NCBI GenBank assembly: GCA_013373085.1
Contig: JABXIM010000242.1
Location: 1 to 58,512 of the forward strand
Origin: Oceanospirillaceae bacterium
Lineage (GTDB): Bacteria; Pseudomonadota; Gammaproteobacteria; Pseudomonadales; Balneatricaceae
Direction: 5' to 3'
Length of the DNA: 58,512 nucleotides
Shown: positions 1-9,960 of the stretch, one piece after another
How positions within the stretch are numbered: position 1 is the stretch's first letter
Layout of the letters: each line of letters starts with the position of its first letter
Program-made: the position numbers and the translations under genes
The notes under the pieces: generated by a model
What the model saw: only the letters and a program-made list of their open reading frames with translations
Databases searched by the model: none
What the model was told of the DNA's origin: nothing

Positions 1-305
1 TCTTCTACAACAACTGCTTCAAGAACGGTCTGTTGCCGATCGTACTCGACGAGGCGCTGGTCGATCAGCTGTTCTCGGAAACCGAATCCGGCGAAGGTTA
101 TCAGCTGTCGATCGATCTCGAACGTCAGGTTGTGATCAAGCCGGACGGCAGCGAGTTGCCGTTCGAGGTCGACGCCTTCCGCAGGCACTGCCTGCTGAAC
201 GGCCTCGACGACATCGGTCTGACGCTGCAGTACGCCGATGACATCAAGTCATACGAAGCACAGCGTCGCGCCAGTGCACCCTGGCTGTTCGACACGATCA
301 AGTAA
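1..305 (+). CDS. leuD: 3-isopropylmalate dehydratase small subunit (C-terminal part)
   Basis: C-terminal part of LeuD, which with LeuC isomerises 2-isopropylmalate to 3-isopropylmalate in leucine synthesis. The reading frame is open from base 3 ([15 protein letters not shown]) to the TAA at 303-305, so only about the last 100 residues are in the window. The segment [10 protein letters not shown] is the typical LeuD swivel-domain stretch that holds substrate-binding residues, and the end ([17 protein letters not shown]) also matches the family. leuB follows after about 100 bases, consistent with a leuCDB order. Identification is by recall of the family; the truncation is only the window edge. 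Confidence 0.93.
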   Translation, partial: FYNNCFKNGLLPIVLDEALVDQLFSETESGEGYQLSIDLERQVVIKPDGSELPFEVDAFRRHCLLNGLDDIGLTLQYADDIKSYEAQRRASAPWLFDTIK

Positions 306-408
306 ACAGAAGGAAGCTGCAGGTTTCGGTCAGCAAGCTGCATGGTTGCGGCTTGTCGCCTGATATTGACCGCTTGCGGCTTTCTTACTCTGAATGGGAT
401 TTGTACAG

Positions 409-1491
409 ATGAGCAAGAAAGTACTCGTTCTGCCGGGCGACGGCATTGGTCCGGAAATCGTCCGCGAAGCTCGCCGCGTCATCGAATGCGTCAACGGCCA
501 GTTCAACCTCGGTCTCGAGATCGAGGAGGCGCTGGTAGGCGGCGCGGCGATCGACGCCACCGGCAAGCCTCTGCCCGATGAGACCCTCGAAGCGGCCAGG
601 GCGGCCGATGCAATCCTGCTGGGTGCCGTGGGTGGACCGAAATGGGACAGCATTCCCGATTTCTCGATCCGGCCGGAGAAGGGGCTGCTGGGCATTCGCT
701 CGTCGCTCGGACTGTTCGGAAACCTGCGCCCGGCGATCCTGTATCCGCAGCTGGCGCACGCCTCGAGCCTGAAGCCGGAGGTGGTGTCGGGGCTCGACAT
801 CCTGATCGTGCGCGAACTGACCGGCGGCATTTACTTCGGTCAGCCGCGCGGTATTCGCGAGAAGGAAGGCGGGATTCGCGAGGGTTTCAATACCTACGTC
901 TACGACGAGAACGAAATCCGCCGCATCGGCCGCGTTGCGTTCGAGGCCGCGCGCGCCCGTGACAAGCGACTGTGCTCGGTGGACAAGGCCAACGTGCTGG
1001 AAGTGACCGTGCTGTGGCGCGAGGTCATGAACGAGCTGGCGAAGGAGTATCCGGACGTCGAACTTTCTCACATGTACGTCGACAATGCCGCGATGCAGCT
1101 GGTGCGCGCGCCGAAACAGTTCGACGTCATGGTGACCGGCAACATGTTCGGCGACATCCTGTCCGACGCCGCCGCGATGCTGACCGGTTCCATCGGCATG
1201 CTGCCGTCGGCATCGCTGGACGAAAGCGGCAAGGGCATGTACGAGCCCTGCCACGGCTCAGCGCCGGATATCGCCGGTCAGGGGATCGCCAACCCGTTGG
1301 CAACCATCCTCTCAGCCGCTATGATGTTGCGTTACTCTCTCGATGCGGGTGAGGCCGCGGACCGGATCGAAGCTGCCGTGAGCACGGTGCTCGATCAGAA
1401 TCTGCGTACCGCCGATATCATGTCCGCCGGCATGACCCGCGTCAGTACGTCCGAGATGGGAGATGCGGTCCTGACCGCACTCAACGCCTGA
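409..1491 (+). CDS. leuB: 3-isopropylmalate dehydrogenase
   Basis: Oxidises and decarboxylates 3-isopropylmalate with NAD in the leucine pathway. The 360-residue product starts [18 protein letters not shown], the usual N-terminal strand of beta-decarboxylating dehydrogenases; an upstream in-frame codon at 394 would only add a non-conserved MGFVQ. The catalytic Lys lies in [11 protein letters not shown] (about residue 193), and metal-binding Asp residues lie in DNAAMQLV and [14 protein letters not shown] (about 225-252). Length is normal for bacterial LeuB. It sits between leuD and asd; two GC-rich hairpins follow its stop, so asd may be partly uncoupled. Confidence 0.96.
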   Translation: MSKKVLVLPGDGIGPEIVREARRVIECVNGQFNLGLEIEEALVGGAAIDATGKPLPDETLEAARAADAILLGAVGGPKWDSIPDFSIRPEKGLLGIRSSLGLFGNLRPAILYPQLAHASSLKPEVVSGLDILIVRELTGGIYFGQPRGIREKEGGIREGFNTYVYDENEIRRIGRVAFEAARARDKRLCSVDKANVLEVTVLWREVMNELAKEYPDVELSHMYVDNAAMQLVRAPKQFDVMVTGNMFGDILSDAAAMLTGSIGMLPSASLDESGKGMYEPCHGSAPDIAGQGIANPLATILSAAMMLRYSLDAGEAADRIEAAVSTVLDQNLRTADIMSAGMTRVSTSEMGDAVLTALNA

Positions 1492-1499
1492 CGCGCGTG

Positions 1500-1567
1500 C
1501 CCCCGCCTGTTATCTGGGCGGGGGTGTCTTGGTCGCAGTGAGAGCCGGTTCCGCAGGGGCCGGCTTT
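1500..1567 (+). terminator. two consecutive GC hairpins after leuB
   Basis: CCCCCGCC (1500-1507) pairs with GGCGGGGG (1517-1524), and AGCCGG (1543-1548) pairs with CCGGCT (1560-1565) followed by a short T run. The T tracts are poor, so termination may be partial; position between leuB and asd fits a leucine/aspartate operon boundary. Confidence 0.45.
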
Positions 1568-1706
1568 CGTATATCAAGGGATTTCGAAAAATTCCGCCCC
1601 GGTCTTCAGCGGTCGGGAGTCGAGTTTCACCAGGAAGGCAGAATGTTCCGGCAGCGTACCGTACAGCCGGTGAGTTGCCATGCCTTCCATCAATATGGGG
1701 AAGATA

Positions 1707-2819
1707 ATGAAGCGTGTAGGTTTTGTAGGTTGGCGTGGCATGGTGGGTTCCGTGCTGATGCAGCGTATGCGAGACGAACGGGATTTCGACCTGATTGACG
1801 AGCCTGTGTTTTTCACCACCTCCCAGGTGGGTGAGGCCGGCCCGGATATTGGCAAGTCGATCCCGGCGCTGAAAGACGCCAACAGCATCGACGAACTGAA
1901 GCAGATGGATGCGATCATCTCCTGTCAGGGCGGCGACTACACCAAGGCCATCTTCCCGCAGCTGCGGGCCGCGGGCTGGCAGGGCTACTGGATCGATGCC
2001 GCCTCGTCGCTGCGCATGGACGACGACAGCCTGATCATCCTCGATCCGGTCAACCTGGACGTCATCAAGAACGGTCTGGCGCGCGGGGTCAAAAACTTCG
2101 TCGGCGGCAACTGCACCGTGTCGCTGATGCTGATGGCCCTCGGCGGTCTGTTCAAGGCGGGCCATATCGAGTGGCTGAGCTCAATGACCTACCAGGCGGC
2201 CTCCGGCGGCGGTGCGCGCCACATGCGCGAACTGATCAGCCAGATGGGTATTATCCACGCCTCCGTTGCGGACAAGCTCGATGCCAACAGCGCCATCCTC
2301 GAGGTGGATCGCATCGTTGCCGAGACCATCCGCAGCGCACAGATGCCGGTCGATAATTTCGGCGTGCCGCTGGCAGGCAGCCTGATTCCCTGGATCGACA
2401 CGGCCCTGGAAAACGGTCAGAGCCGCGAAGAGTGGAAAGGTCAGGCCGAGACCAACAAGATCCTCGGCCTGTCCGACAGCCCGATCGCGATCGATGGTAC
2501 CTGCGTACGTATCGGCGCGATGCGCTGCCACAGCCAGGCCTTCACCATCAAACTGAAGCAGGATATTCCGGTCGACGAGATCGAGGGCATGCTGGCCGAG
2601 GCCAATGACTGGGTCAAGGTGGTCCCGAACGATCGGGACCTGACCATGCAGGAGCTGACGCCGGCCAAGGTAACCGGAACCCTGTCGGTTCCGGTGGGTC
2701 GCCTGCGCAAGATGAATATGGGGCCGCAGTTCCTCAATGCCTTCAGCGTTGGTGATCAGCTGCTGTGGGGCGCAGCCGAGCCGTTGCGCCGCATGCTGCG
2801 CATCCTGATGGCCGGCTAA
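1707..2819 (+). CDS. asd: aspartate-semialdehyde dehydrogenase
   Basis: Reduces aspartyl phosphate to aspartate semialdehyde, the branch point to lysine/diaminopimelate, threonine and methionine. The 370-residue protein begins [21 protein letters not shown], the signature of the long Gram-negative Asd form. The catalytic Cys is in [10 protein letters not shown] at residue 136, equivalent to Cys135 of the E. coli enzyme; the catalytic His and Arg region is around [12 protein letters not shown] 1707 is chosen because GGGGAAG lies just upstream; the in-frame ATG at 1680 has no ribosome site and adds nine unconserved residues. A second Asd homologue follows directly. Confidence 0.95.
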   Translation: MKRVGFVGWRGMVGSVLMQRMRDERDFDLIDEPVFFTTSQVGEAGPDIGKSIPALKDANSIDELKQMDAIISCQGGDYTKAIFPQLRAAGWQGYWIDAASSLRMDDDSLIILDPVNLDVIKNGLARGVKNFVGGNCTVSLMLMALGGLFKAGHIEWLSSMTYQAASGGGARHMRELISQMGIIHASVADKLDANSAILEVDRIVAETIRSAQMPVDNFGVPLAGSLIPWIDTALENGQSREEWKGQAETNKILGLSDSPIAIDGTCVRIGAMRCHSQAFTIKLKQDIPVDEIEGMLAEANDWVKVVPNDRDLTMQELTPAKVTGTLSVPVGRLRKMNMGPQFLNAFSVGDQLLWGAAEPLRRMLRILMAG

Positions 2820-2915
2820 GCAGCCGACTGCCAGTTGAATACGGGCGGGTGCCGTGATGGCGTCCGCCAGTCAACCAGCCCGACTCGTTCGGGCTGGTCT
2901 GCGTTTGGAGATAAG

Positions 2916-3932
2916 ATGACTCAGACTTACAACGTCGCCGTGGTCGGCGCGACCGGCCTCGTCGGTGAAGCCATACTCGAGTTGCTGGAAGAGCGTGATT
3001 TTCCGGTCGGGGACCTGTTTCCGCTGGCGAGCGCGGAATCCGCCGGCAAGCCGGTCTACTTCAAGGGGCGTTCGTTCAAGGTCGGCGTTCTCGCCGATTT
3101 TGACTTCGCGCAGGTGCAGATTGCACTGTTTTCCGCCGGTAGTGACGTGGCGGCCGAGTATGCGCCGCGTGCCGTCGAAGCGGGTTGTGTGGTGATCGAC
3201 AACAGCGCCTGCTTCCGCAATGAGCCCGAGGTGCCTCTGGTGGTACCTGAAGTGAATCCGGAACGGGTGCACGAGCACTGCGGCATCATCGCCAACCCGA
3301 ATTGTTCGACCATCCAGATGCTGGTGGCGCTGGCGCCGATCTACCGCAGTGTCGGTATCCGCCGTATAAACGTGTCGACCTATCAGGCTGTTTCCGGCGC
3401 CGGTCGCAAGGCCGTCGAGGAGCTCGCGCGACAGACCGCCTTGCTGCTCAATGCGCGCGATATCGACAACCAGCTTTTTGCCAAGCAGATGGCGTTCAAT
3501 GTGCTGCCCCAGATCGACAGCATGGACGACAGCGGCTACAGCGGCGAAGAGCTGAAGATGGTCTGGGAAACGCGCAAGATTCTCGAGGACGACGAAATCG
3601 GCGTCACGCCGACCTGTGTGCGGGTGCCGGTATTTTTCGGACACAGTGAAGCGGTGCATATCGAAACGCGCGATCAGATCAGTGCGCTTGAGGTGCGTGA
3701 GTTGCTGGAACAATCGCCGGGCATCGAGGTGATCGATGAGCCGGAAGGGGGCGGCTGGGCGACGGCGGTGACAGAGGCGGCGGGGAAGGACGCGGTTTTT
3801 GTCAGCAGGATCCGCGAGGACATCACCTGCGACAATGGCATCAACCTTTGGATCGTATCGGACAACGTGCGCAAGGGGGCGGCGCTGAACGCGGTGCAGA
3901 TCGCCGAGCTGCTGGTGCGGAACGGGGTCTGA
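2916..3932 (+). CDS. second aspartate-semialdehyde dehydrogenase family protein (Asd2/Usg-like)
   Basis: 338-residue protein of the short ASADH type. It starts MTQTYNVAVVGATGLVGE (NADP-binding loop GATGLVG) after TTTGGAG, and carries NPNCSTIQM with Cys130 as presumptive nucleophile, SGAGRKAVEEL and RVPVFFGHSEAVHIE with the catalytic His. In E. coli the Usg paralogue has lost its active site, whereas here all key positions seem kept, so activity is plausible. Pseudomonas has the same arrangement asd-usg-like-fimV. It may be a true second ASADH or a paralogue with another acyl-phosphate substrate; the sequence alone does not decide. Confidence 0.88.
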   Translation: MTQTYNVAVVGATGLVGEAILELLEERDFPVGDLFPLASAESAGKPVYFKGRSFKVGVLADFDFAQVQIALFSAGSDVAAEYAPRAVEAGCVVIDNSACFRNEPEVPLVVPEVNPERVHEHCGIIANPNCSTIQMLVALAPIYRSVGIRRINVSTYQAVSGAGRKAVEELARQTALLLNARDIDNQLFAKQMAFNVLPQIDSMDDSGYSGEELKMVWETRKILEDDEIGVTPTCVRVPVFFGHSEAVHIETRDQISALEVRELLEQSPGIEVIDEPEGGGWATAVTEAAGKDAVFVSRIREDITCDNGINLWIVSDNVRKGAALNAVQIAELLVRNGV

Positions 3933-4129
3933 CGCCGTTTTTCGGGCGGGTTCGTGATCTGTAGCGTGAAAACGCCCGAAAGTTCCGCCTCTCCGGGGGC
4001 GAATGCGTGCAAAGTTGGCCCCAGCCTTGACCGTTTCCGGGTTTATCAATAATACTTTGTCCGGTATTCGGAATCGCAACTTCCTGATTTACGGACGTAT
4101 CTCGGAAGTGGACTGAAAGGAACAGGCAA

Positions 4130-7100
4130 ATGTTTCGCAAACTTGCTGTAAGTCTAGCTGTAGCGGGAGTTCTGAGCGCCACCCAGGCAAATGCCTTGGG
4201 ACTGGGCCAGATCCGAATAAAATCGGCGTTGAACGAGCCGCTCGATGCGGAGATTCAGCTGCTCCGGGTGCGGGATCTCGACGCACAGCAGATTCAGCCC
4301 CAGATGGCTGATATGGATCAGTTTGCGATTGCCGGACTGGACCGCTCGCGCCTGCTCTCCAGTGTGCAGTTCTCCGTCGATGTGAAGTCCAACGGCACCG
4401 GGGTCATTCACCTGACGTCATCGCAGCCGGTGCGCGAACCCTTTCTGAATCTGCTGGTCGAGGTCAACTGGCCCAGCGGACGTCTGGTGCGGGAGTACAC
4501 GGTACTGCTCGATCCCCCGGTGTTCGAGGCGGCTCCGATTGCAGGGGCCGCTGCACCGGTGCAGGCGCCGGTCACGGTGGCGCCGGCCCGTCCGGCTTCT
4601 GCGCCGGTAGCCCTGGCGCCTGCGCCGCGTCGTCCCAGTGGTCCTGTCGACAATATCCGTACCCGTGCCGGGGCCAACCAGGTATTTGTCGAGACGCAGG
4701 ATACCCTCGGTCAGCTGGCGCGACGTTACTCGCCCGGTGGCGGCACGACGCTCAATCAGATGATGCTGGCGCTTCAGCGCAAGAACCCCCATGCCTTTCC
4801 GAGTAACAACATCAACTTCCTCAAAGCGGGCGTAGTACTGGACTTGCCGACGCTCGAGGAAGTCAGGGCCGTCAGTGCCGCTGACGCCACGCGTGAAGTG
4901 TCACGGCAGGTGCAGGCGTGGAAAACCGGTGCCAGCAGTGCGGCTACGACCAGTACCCCGCAGACGGACGGCTCAAAAAAAAAGCCGGTAGCCCCGTCTG
5001 AACCCCCGGCCGATGCGGCCCCTGCGTCGCAGCCGCAGCTGAAGATTCTCACCACCGAGGACAGCAGCGGCGACGAGAAGGTTGAGGAGTCGGTCGGGGC
5101 CCAGGAAGCTGCACCTTCTGTGCCGGCAACCCCCGAAAGCCAGGCACTGCTGCAGCGCAACGAGGCTTTGGAAAACCAGCTGGCGGTCACTCAGGAAACG
5201 GTTGATCGCGTCGAGCGGGAAAACGCCGAGCTCAACGAAAAGCTGACCGCCATCACTCAGCAGCTGGAAACGCTGCAGCGCCTGCTCGAGCTCAAGGATG
5301 AGCAGATGGCCGCGCTGCAGAATCAGCTGCAGCAGGTGCAGGAGGCGCCGGCACAGCCCGCAGCGCCCATCCCCCCGGCACCGCAGAAGCCCGCCGGTAT
5401 CGTCGAAACCCTTACCAGTTCTCCGGCCTACATGGCCGGTATCGGCGCTGCGGTCGGCGCCCTGCTGGTGGGGCTGATCGGTCTGCTGCGACGTCGCAAG
5501 GACGAGGCCAGGCCCTATAACGTCGAGGATGCCGAGACCGCAACGGTGATGCCGGGCGCCGCTGGGGCGGTGGGCGCCGCGGCGGCGGTTGCCGCAGGCG
5601 CCGTCGCCGCAGAGGTGTTGTCCGGTGAGGAGTCGGATGGGGATCGCGATGAGACGGTCGCGCGCGTTGCGGAAAATGCCGACAGTCTTGGTCCGAAAGC
5701 CGAGGTTGACGATCTCGATCTCGATATGGACCTGGATCTCGACCTGCCGCTCGATCAGGCATCGGCGGCGGCCAGCGTGGAACGGGGCGAGCAAGGCGAG
5801 ACCGCACTGGGGCAGCAGGACGATGATGAGTTCGACCTGACCCTCGATGGCGACTTCGAGGATGAGTTGCTGCCCAATGACCGTGTCTCGAACGTCGCTG
5901 AGGAAGAGGACGAATTCGACCTCAGCTTCGATTCCGAGCTTGATACCGAAGAGTCGTCTGCGGTGGTCGAGACGGCTGCGGATGAGGATTTCGATGAAAG
6001 CCTCGATGATATTCTCGGCACCGCAATGGGTGAAGAGGAAGAAGCCCAGCAGGCCGATTTGCGCTCCGGGATGGGGCAGCTGGAGTCCTTCGAAGATCTG
6101 GAGGATGACGAGCCGGAGGAAACGCTCGAGAGCCTGGGGCTCGACTCCGTTATCGCTGCGAGCGAAGTGCCGGAGGAGCCCGTAGAGGGCGAGACGGAGC
6201 TCGGCGCCCAGGATCGCGCCGCCGAGCTGGCGCGTTCCCAGGAGGAAGAGGAGGACTACCGGCTGTCGATGGTCCAGCCGGTGCTGCCGGATGACGACGA
6301 ACTGCTCGGTACCGAGACTGAAGCGGCGTCGGATGTCGACGCTGGGAAAGGTGAGGACACCGAAGAGGCGAAGGCCGAAGAGGCTGCTGCCGCTCCGCAG
6401 GCCCCGGCGTTCGAGATCGATGATGCTGCCGGCGAAGAGCAGATTGTCGGTGCGACGGAGTCGGCGTCCGAGGCCCCTGCATTCGAATTCGATGACGAGC
6501 TCGAGTCGGTTGCAGAAGAGGCTGCCTCGGAAGACCCTGAGTCCGCTGTTTCAGACGACGAGTTCGATATCGACGACATTCTGGCCGCTTCCGGCGCTGA
6601 GCTGACGCTCGAGGATGATGCGCCTGCACTCGAAGCGAAGCCGGATGCCGGTGAAGAGGATGCCGGGCTGAACCTGCATCCCGAACTGGAAGCGTTGCTG
6701 TCGGCCGATAGCGATGACGACGATGAAGAGGCGATCAGCATCGACGAAGAAACGTCTGGCGACAGCGATCTCGACGACATGCTGGCCGCGCTGGAGAAGG
6801 ATTTTCGGGAAGCGGGCGACACTGCTGCGGCTGAGGAGGACCTGAGCGAGGTCGAGGAAGAGCTGACCGCCAATATCGCCCATGATCTGGAGGATGACGA
6901 GTCCGACCTCGATTCCGAACTGGAAGCGCTGCTGGGCTCGGTCGACGACGAAATCGCGCTCGATGAATCCGGAGCCGAAGACGAGGACCTGGGTATGGAT
7001 GGCCTTGAGTTCCTCGACGGCACCGACGAGGTGGAGACCAAGCTCGATCTGGCAAGGGCCTACATCGATATGGAAGATCGCGACGGAGCCAAGGATATTC

Positions 7101-7174
7101 TCTCCGAGATCATCGAAGAGGGTAGCAACCAGCAGCAACAGGAAGCGCGCAAATTGATGGAGTCCCTGACCTGA
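4130..7174 (+). CDS. fimV: FimV/HubP-type peptidoglycan-binding polar hub protein
   Basis: 1014-residue inner-membrane protein. Visible in order: signal peptide ending near ANALG (1-23); periplasmic FimV N-terminal domain; LysM-like module (about 182-246); coiled coil rich in Glu/Gln/Leu (340-404); one transmembrane segment GIGAAVGALLVGLIGLL followed by RRRK (434-457); a very acidic Asp/Glu-rich cytoplasmic region (about 500-960) with repeated short motifs; and the C-terminal FimV TPR-like motif TKLDLARAYIDMEDRDGAKD (970-1010). In Pseudomonas and Vibrio, FimV/HubP organises cell poles, twitching motility and chemotaxis arrays. Codons 282-285 include a run of nine A. Between asd2 and truA as in Pseudomonas. 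Confidence 0.95.
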   Translation: MFRKLAVSLAVAGVLSATQANALGLGQIRIKSALNEPLDAEIQLLRVRDLDAQQIQPQMADMDQFAIAGLDRSRLLSSVQFSVDVKSNGTGVIHLTSSQPVREPFLNLLVEVNWPSGRLVREYTVLLDPPVFEAAPIAGAAAPVQAPVTVAPARPASAPVALAPAPRRPSGPVDNIRTRAGANQVFVETQDTLGQLARRYSPGGGTTLNQMMLALQRKNPHAFPSNNINFLKAGVVLDLPTLEEVRAVSAADATREVSRQVQAWKTGASSAATTSTPQTDGSKKKPVAPSEPPADAAPASQPQLKILTTEDSSGDEKVEESVGAQEAAPSVPATPESQALLQRNEALENQLAVTQETVDRVERENAELNEKLTAITQQLETLQRLLELKDEQMAALQNQLQQVQEAPAQPAAPIPPAPQKPAGIVETLTSSPAYMAGIGAAVGALLVGLIGLLRRRKDEARPYNVEDAETATVMPGAAGAVGAAAAVAAGAVAAEVLSGEESDGDRDETVARVAENADSLGPKAEVDDLDLDMDLDLDLPLDQASAAASVERGEQGETALGQQDDDEFDLTLDGDFEDELLPNDRVSNVAEEEDEFDLSFDSELDTEESSAVVETAADEDFDESLDDILGTAMGEEEEAQQADLRSGMGQLESFEDLEDDEPEETLESLGLDSVIAASEVPEEPVEGETELGAQDRAAELARSQEEEEDYRLSMVQPVLPDDDELLGTETEAASDVDAGKGEDTEEAKAEEAAAAPQAPAFEIDDAAGEEQIVGATESASEAPAFEFDDELESVAEEAASEDPESAVSDDEFDIDDILAASGAELTLEDDAPALEAKPDAGEEDAGLNLHPELEALLSADSDDDDEEAISIDEETSGDSDLDDMLAALEKDFREAGDTAAAEEDLSEVEEELTANIAHDLEDDESDLDSELEALLGSVDDEIALDESGAEDEDLGMDGLEFLDGTDEVETKLDLARAYIDMEDRDGAKDILSEIIEEGSNQQQQEARKLMESLT

Positions 7175-7207
7175 CCAGGGCGACCGTTTCCTTTCACAGA
7201 GCAGTAC

Positions 7208-8053
7208 ATGAAGTCCGATACTGAAAACACTACGGGGGCGATTTCGATCGCCCCCGTCCGTTATGCCCTTTGCGTCGAATACGCCGGTGCCGCCTATCGC
7301 GGCTGGCAGGCGCAGAAAACCGATAACGTCCCCAGCGTGCAGGAGACCCTGGAGCGGGCGCTGGCCAAGATCGCCAACGAGCCGGTCAGCGTCATCTGCG
7401 CCGGGCGCACTGATGCAGGCGTCAATGGCACCTACCAGATCATTCACTTCGACACCCGGGCGCGGCGTGACGAGCGGGCCTGGGTGCTGGGCACCAACAG
7501 CCACCTGCCGGATGACATCGCGGTGCGCTGGGCGCGTCAGGTGGACGAGCGTTTCCATGCGCGGTTTTCCGCCCGGGAGCGGCGCTACCGCTACCTGATC
7601 CACAGTGCGCCGGTGAAGCCGGCCCTGCTGGCCCGCGGTGTGACCTGGACGTATAAGTCGCTCGATGTTGCGCGGATGAACGCCGGTGCGGCCTATCTTG
7701 TCGGTGAGCATGACTTCACGTCCTATCGGGCGGTGGGTTGCCAGGCCAAAAGCCCGATCAGGGAAGTCCGTGCGCTGGAGGTCTATCGCTGTGGTGAGCT
7801 GATCGTGATTGACGTACGTGCCAATGCCTTTCTTCACCATATGGTCCGCAATATCGCCGGTGTGCTGATGAAGATCGGTGCCGGCGAGGCTGAGCCGTGC
7901 TGGGCGGAGCAGGTACTGCATGCGCGCGATCGCCGCCAGGGTGGTATCACGGCGCCGCCATGGGGGCTCTATTTCGTCGATGTCGCCTATCCTGAGGAGT
8001 TCGAGTTGCCGCCATCGGAGCTCGGGCCCTATTTCCTGCATCGTCCGGACTGA
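7208..8053 (+). CDS. truA: tRNA pseudouridine(38-40) synthase
   Basis: Forms pseudouridine at positions 38-40 of the tRNA anticodon arm. The catalytic Asp is in AGRTDAGV (Asp69), and FHARFSARERRYRYLI and FLHHMVRNIAGVL are family motifs. Length 281 residues is slightly more than usual because of a 17-residue N-terminal extension. The DNA for that extension contains a perfect 11-bp inverted repeat with a TTCG loop. There is no good ribosome site at ATG 7208 and no better in-frame start, so the beginning of this gene is the least sure part. It opens the truA-trpF-trpB-trpA run. Confidence 0.94.
   Translation: MKSDTENTTGAISIAPVRYALCVEYAGAAYRGWQAQKTDNVPSVQETLERALAKIANEPVSVICAGRTDAGVNGTYQIIHFDTRARRDERAWVLGTNSHLPDDIAVRWARQVDERFHARFSARERRYRYLIHSAPVKPALLARGVTWTYKSLDVARMNAGAAYLVGEHDFTSYRAVGCQAKSPIREVRALEVYRCGELIVIDVRANAFLHHMVRNIAGVLMKIGAGEAEPCWAEQVLHARDRRQGGITAPPWGLYFVDVAYPEEFELPPSELGPYFLHRPD
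7232..7257 (+). promoter_or_regulatory. perfect 11-bp hairpin with TTCG loop at the truA start
   Basis: ACGGGGGCGAT (7232-7242), TTCG, ATCGCCCCCGT (7247-7257). It lies within the first codons of truA, 58 bases after the fimV stop. No T run follows, so it is not a classical terminator; an RNA stabilising or translation-modulating stem is more likely. Confidence 0.6.
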
Positions 8054-8107
8054 CTTTCGCAACGGCGATCTGGTACCATCATTCGATTTCGGAGTCGAAG
8101 ACGTCCC

Positions 8108-8734
8108 GTGACGACACGTATCAAGATCTGTGGCATCACGCGCCTCGAGGACGCTCAGGCGGCTGTGGCGTACGGAGCCCATGCGCTCGGCTTTGTTTTT
8201 TATGAACCCAGCCCGCGCTATGTGGAGCCGGCGGTGGCCGCTGAGATCATCGCCCGGCTGCCGCCGTTTGTGACCACTACGGCACTGTTCGTCGACGCCC
8301 CTGCGGAGCGCGTCGAAACTGTGCTGGCGCAGACCGGTGTTGATTTGCTGCAGTTCCACGGGAACGAGAGCGAAGACGATTGCAGGGCGTATAATCGTCC
8401 CTATATCAAAGCGTTACGGATGAAATCAGGCCTTGACCTTGATGCCGCAGTCGCGGAATATCCCTCCGCCCGCGGCATCCTGCTTGATGCCTATCGTCCT
8501 GGTGTTCCCGGCGGGACCGGCGAGGCGTTCGACTGGTCCCGCATACCCGCTGAGCTGGCGTCGCATATCGTGCTCGCCGGAGGCCTGACACCGGAGAACA
8601 TAGCGGCCGGCGTCAGGCAGGTCAGACCTTATGCCGTCGATGTCAGCGGCGGGGTTGAACTGAGCCGGGGCGTCAAGGATCACAACAAATTGAAGCTGTT
8701 TATCGAAGAGGTGGCACGTGCCGACAAAAGCTGA
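8108..8734 (+). CDS. trpF: phosphoribosylanthranilate isomerase
   Basis: Third step of tryptophan synthesis, an Amadori rearrangement of phosphoribosylanthranilate. The 208-residue TIM barrel begins at GTG 8108 ([16 protein letters not shown]); Cys8 in KICGIT is the general base and the Asp in LLDAYRPG (about 128) the general acid. Phosphate-binding loops GGTGEAFDW and [10 protein letters not shown] are present. It overlaps trpB by 17 bases, which implies translational coupling. trpC and trpD are not in the window. Confidence 0.95.
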   Translation: MTTRIKICGITRLEDAQAAVAYGAHALGFVFYEPSPRYVEPAVAAEIIARLPPFVTTTALFVDAPAERVETVLAQTGVDLLQFHGNESEDDCRAYNRPYIKALRMKSGLDLDAAVAEYPSARGILLDAYRPGVPGGTGEAFDWSRIPAELASHIVLAGGLTPENIAAGVRQVRPYAVDVSGGVELSRGVKDHNKLKLFIEEVARADKS

Positions 8735-9938
8735 ACTGGCTGCGCTGATGCAGTTGCCGGATGATCGCGGACATTTCGGGCCCTACGGGGGGTGCTTCGT
8801 ATCCGAGACCCTTATCGGCGCGCTGCAGGACCTGGACCGCACCTACGAAGAGATGCGCAAGGATCCGGCTTTCCAGGCGGAATTCGATGCCGATCTTGCC
8901 CATTACGTCGGTCGGCCCTCTCCGCTGTACTTCGCCGAGCGCCTGTCGCGTGAGAACGGTGGCGCGCGCATTTATCTCAAGCGCGAGGATCTCAACCATA
9001 CCGGCGCCCACAAGGTGAACAACACCATCGGACAGGCGTTGCTGGCCAAGAAGATGGGCAAGCCGCGGGTCATCGCCGAGACCGGTGCCGGGCAGCACGG
9101 CGTCGCTTCGGCCACGGTGGCCGCCAGACTTGGCCTCGAGTGCCAGGTCTACATGGGTATCGAGGATGTGCGGCGTCAGTCGCTCAATGTCTACCGCATG
9201 AAGCTGCTCGGTGCCAAGGTCATCGCCGTCGAGTCAGGCACGCGTACCCTCAAGGACGCGATGAATGAGGCGATGCGTGATTGGGTCACCAACGTCGATA
9301 GTACCTACTACATCATCGGCACTGCCGCGGGCCCTCATCCCTATCCGAAGCTGGTGCGCGATTTTCAGTCCATCATCGGCCGCGAAGCCCGGCAGCAGTG
9401 CCTCGATCAGGTCGGGCGTCTGCCTGACGCGCTGGTCGCCTGCGTCGGTGGCGGCTCCAACGCCATCGGTCTCTTCCACCCGTTCATCGAGGACGAGGGC
9501 GTGCGTATGGTCGGCGTCGAAGCCGGCGGCTACGGGCTCGAAACGGGGCAGCACGCAGCGCCGCTGTCGGCGGGCCGACCGGGCGTGCTGCACGGTAACC
9601 GTACCTACCTGATGGAGGACGATGCCGGACAGATCATCGGTACCCACTCGGTATCCGCCGGTCTCGATTACCCGGGTGTCGGGCCAGAGCATTCCTGGCT
9701 GAAGGATTGCGGCCGCGCCGAATATGTCGCGGCGACCGATGAAGAGGCCCTCGCCGCCTTCCGCACGCTGACCCGGGTCGAAGGCATCATGCCGGCGCTG
9801 GAGTCGAGTCACGCGGTGGCGCATGCGCTCAAGATGGCCCGCGAAATGGACAAGGATGATGTCATCGTCGTCAACCTGTCCGGACGCGGCGACAAGGATA
9901 TCCATACCGTTGCCAGTATCGATGGCATCGAGTTCTGA
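8718..9938 (+). CDS. trpB: tryptophan synthase beta chain
   Basis: Condenses indole with serine in the TrpAB complex. 406 residues from GTG 8718, overlapping the end of trpF. PLP is bound by Lys99 in [11 protein letters not shown]; the phosphate loop GGGSNAIG and the catalytic Glu region (FVSET, LKREDLN) are present. RYGPYGG-like [10 protein letters not shown] at the N-terminus is typical of TrpB1. Followed at 22 bases by trpA. No trpI-like activator gene is visible next to it, unlike the Pseudomonas trpBA locus. Confidence 0.97.
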   Translation: MPTKAELAALMQLPDDRGHFGPYGGCFVSETLIGALQDLDRTYEEMRKDPAFQAEFDADLAHYVGRPSPLYFAERLSRENGGARIYLKREDLNHTGAHKVNNTIGQALLAKKMGKPRVIAETGAGQHGVASATVAARLGLECQVYMGIEDVRRQSLNVYRMKLLGAKVIAVESGTRTLKDAMNEAMRDWVTNVDSTYYIIGTAAGPHPYPKLVRDFQSIIGREARQQCLDQVGRLPDALVACVGGGSNAIGLFHPFIEDEGVRMVGVEAGGYGLETGQHAAPLSAGRPGVLHGNRTYLMEDDAGQIIGTHSVSAGLDYPGVGPEHSWLKDCGRAEYVAATDEEALAAFRTLTRVEGIMPALESSHAVAHALKMAREMDKDDVIVVNLSGRGDKDIHTVASIDGIEF

Positions 9939-9960
9939 GCGGCTGGAGAACAGAGTACAG

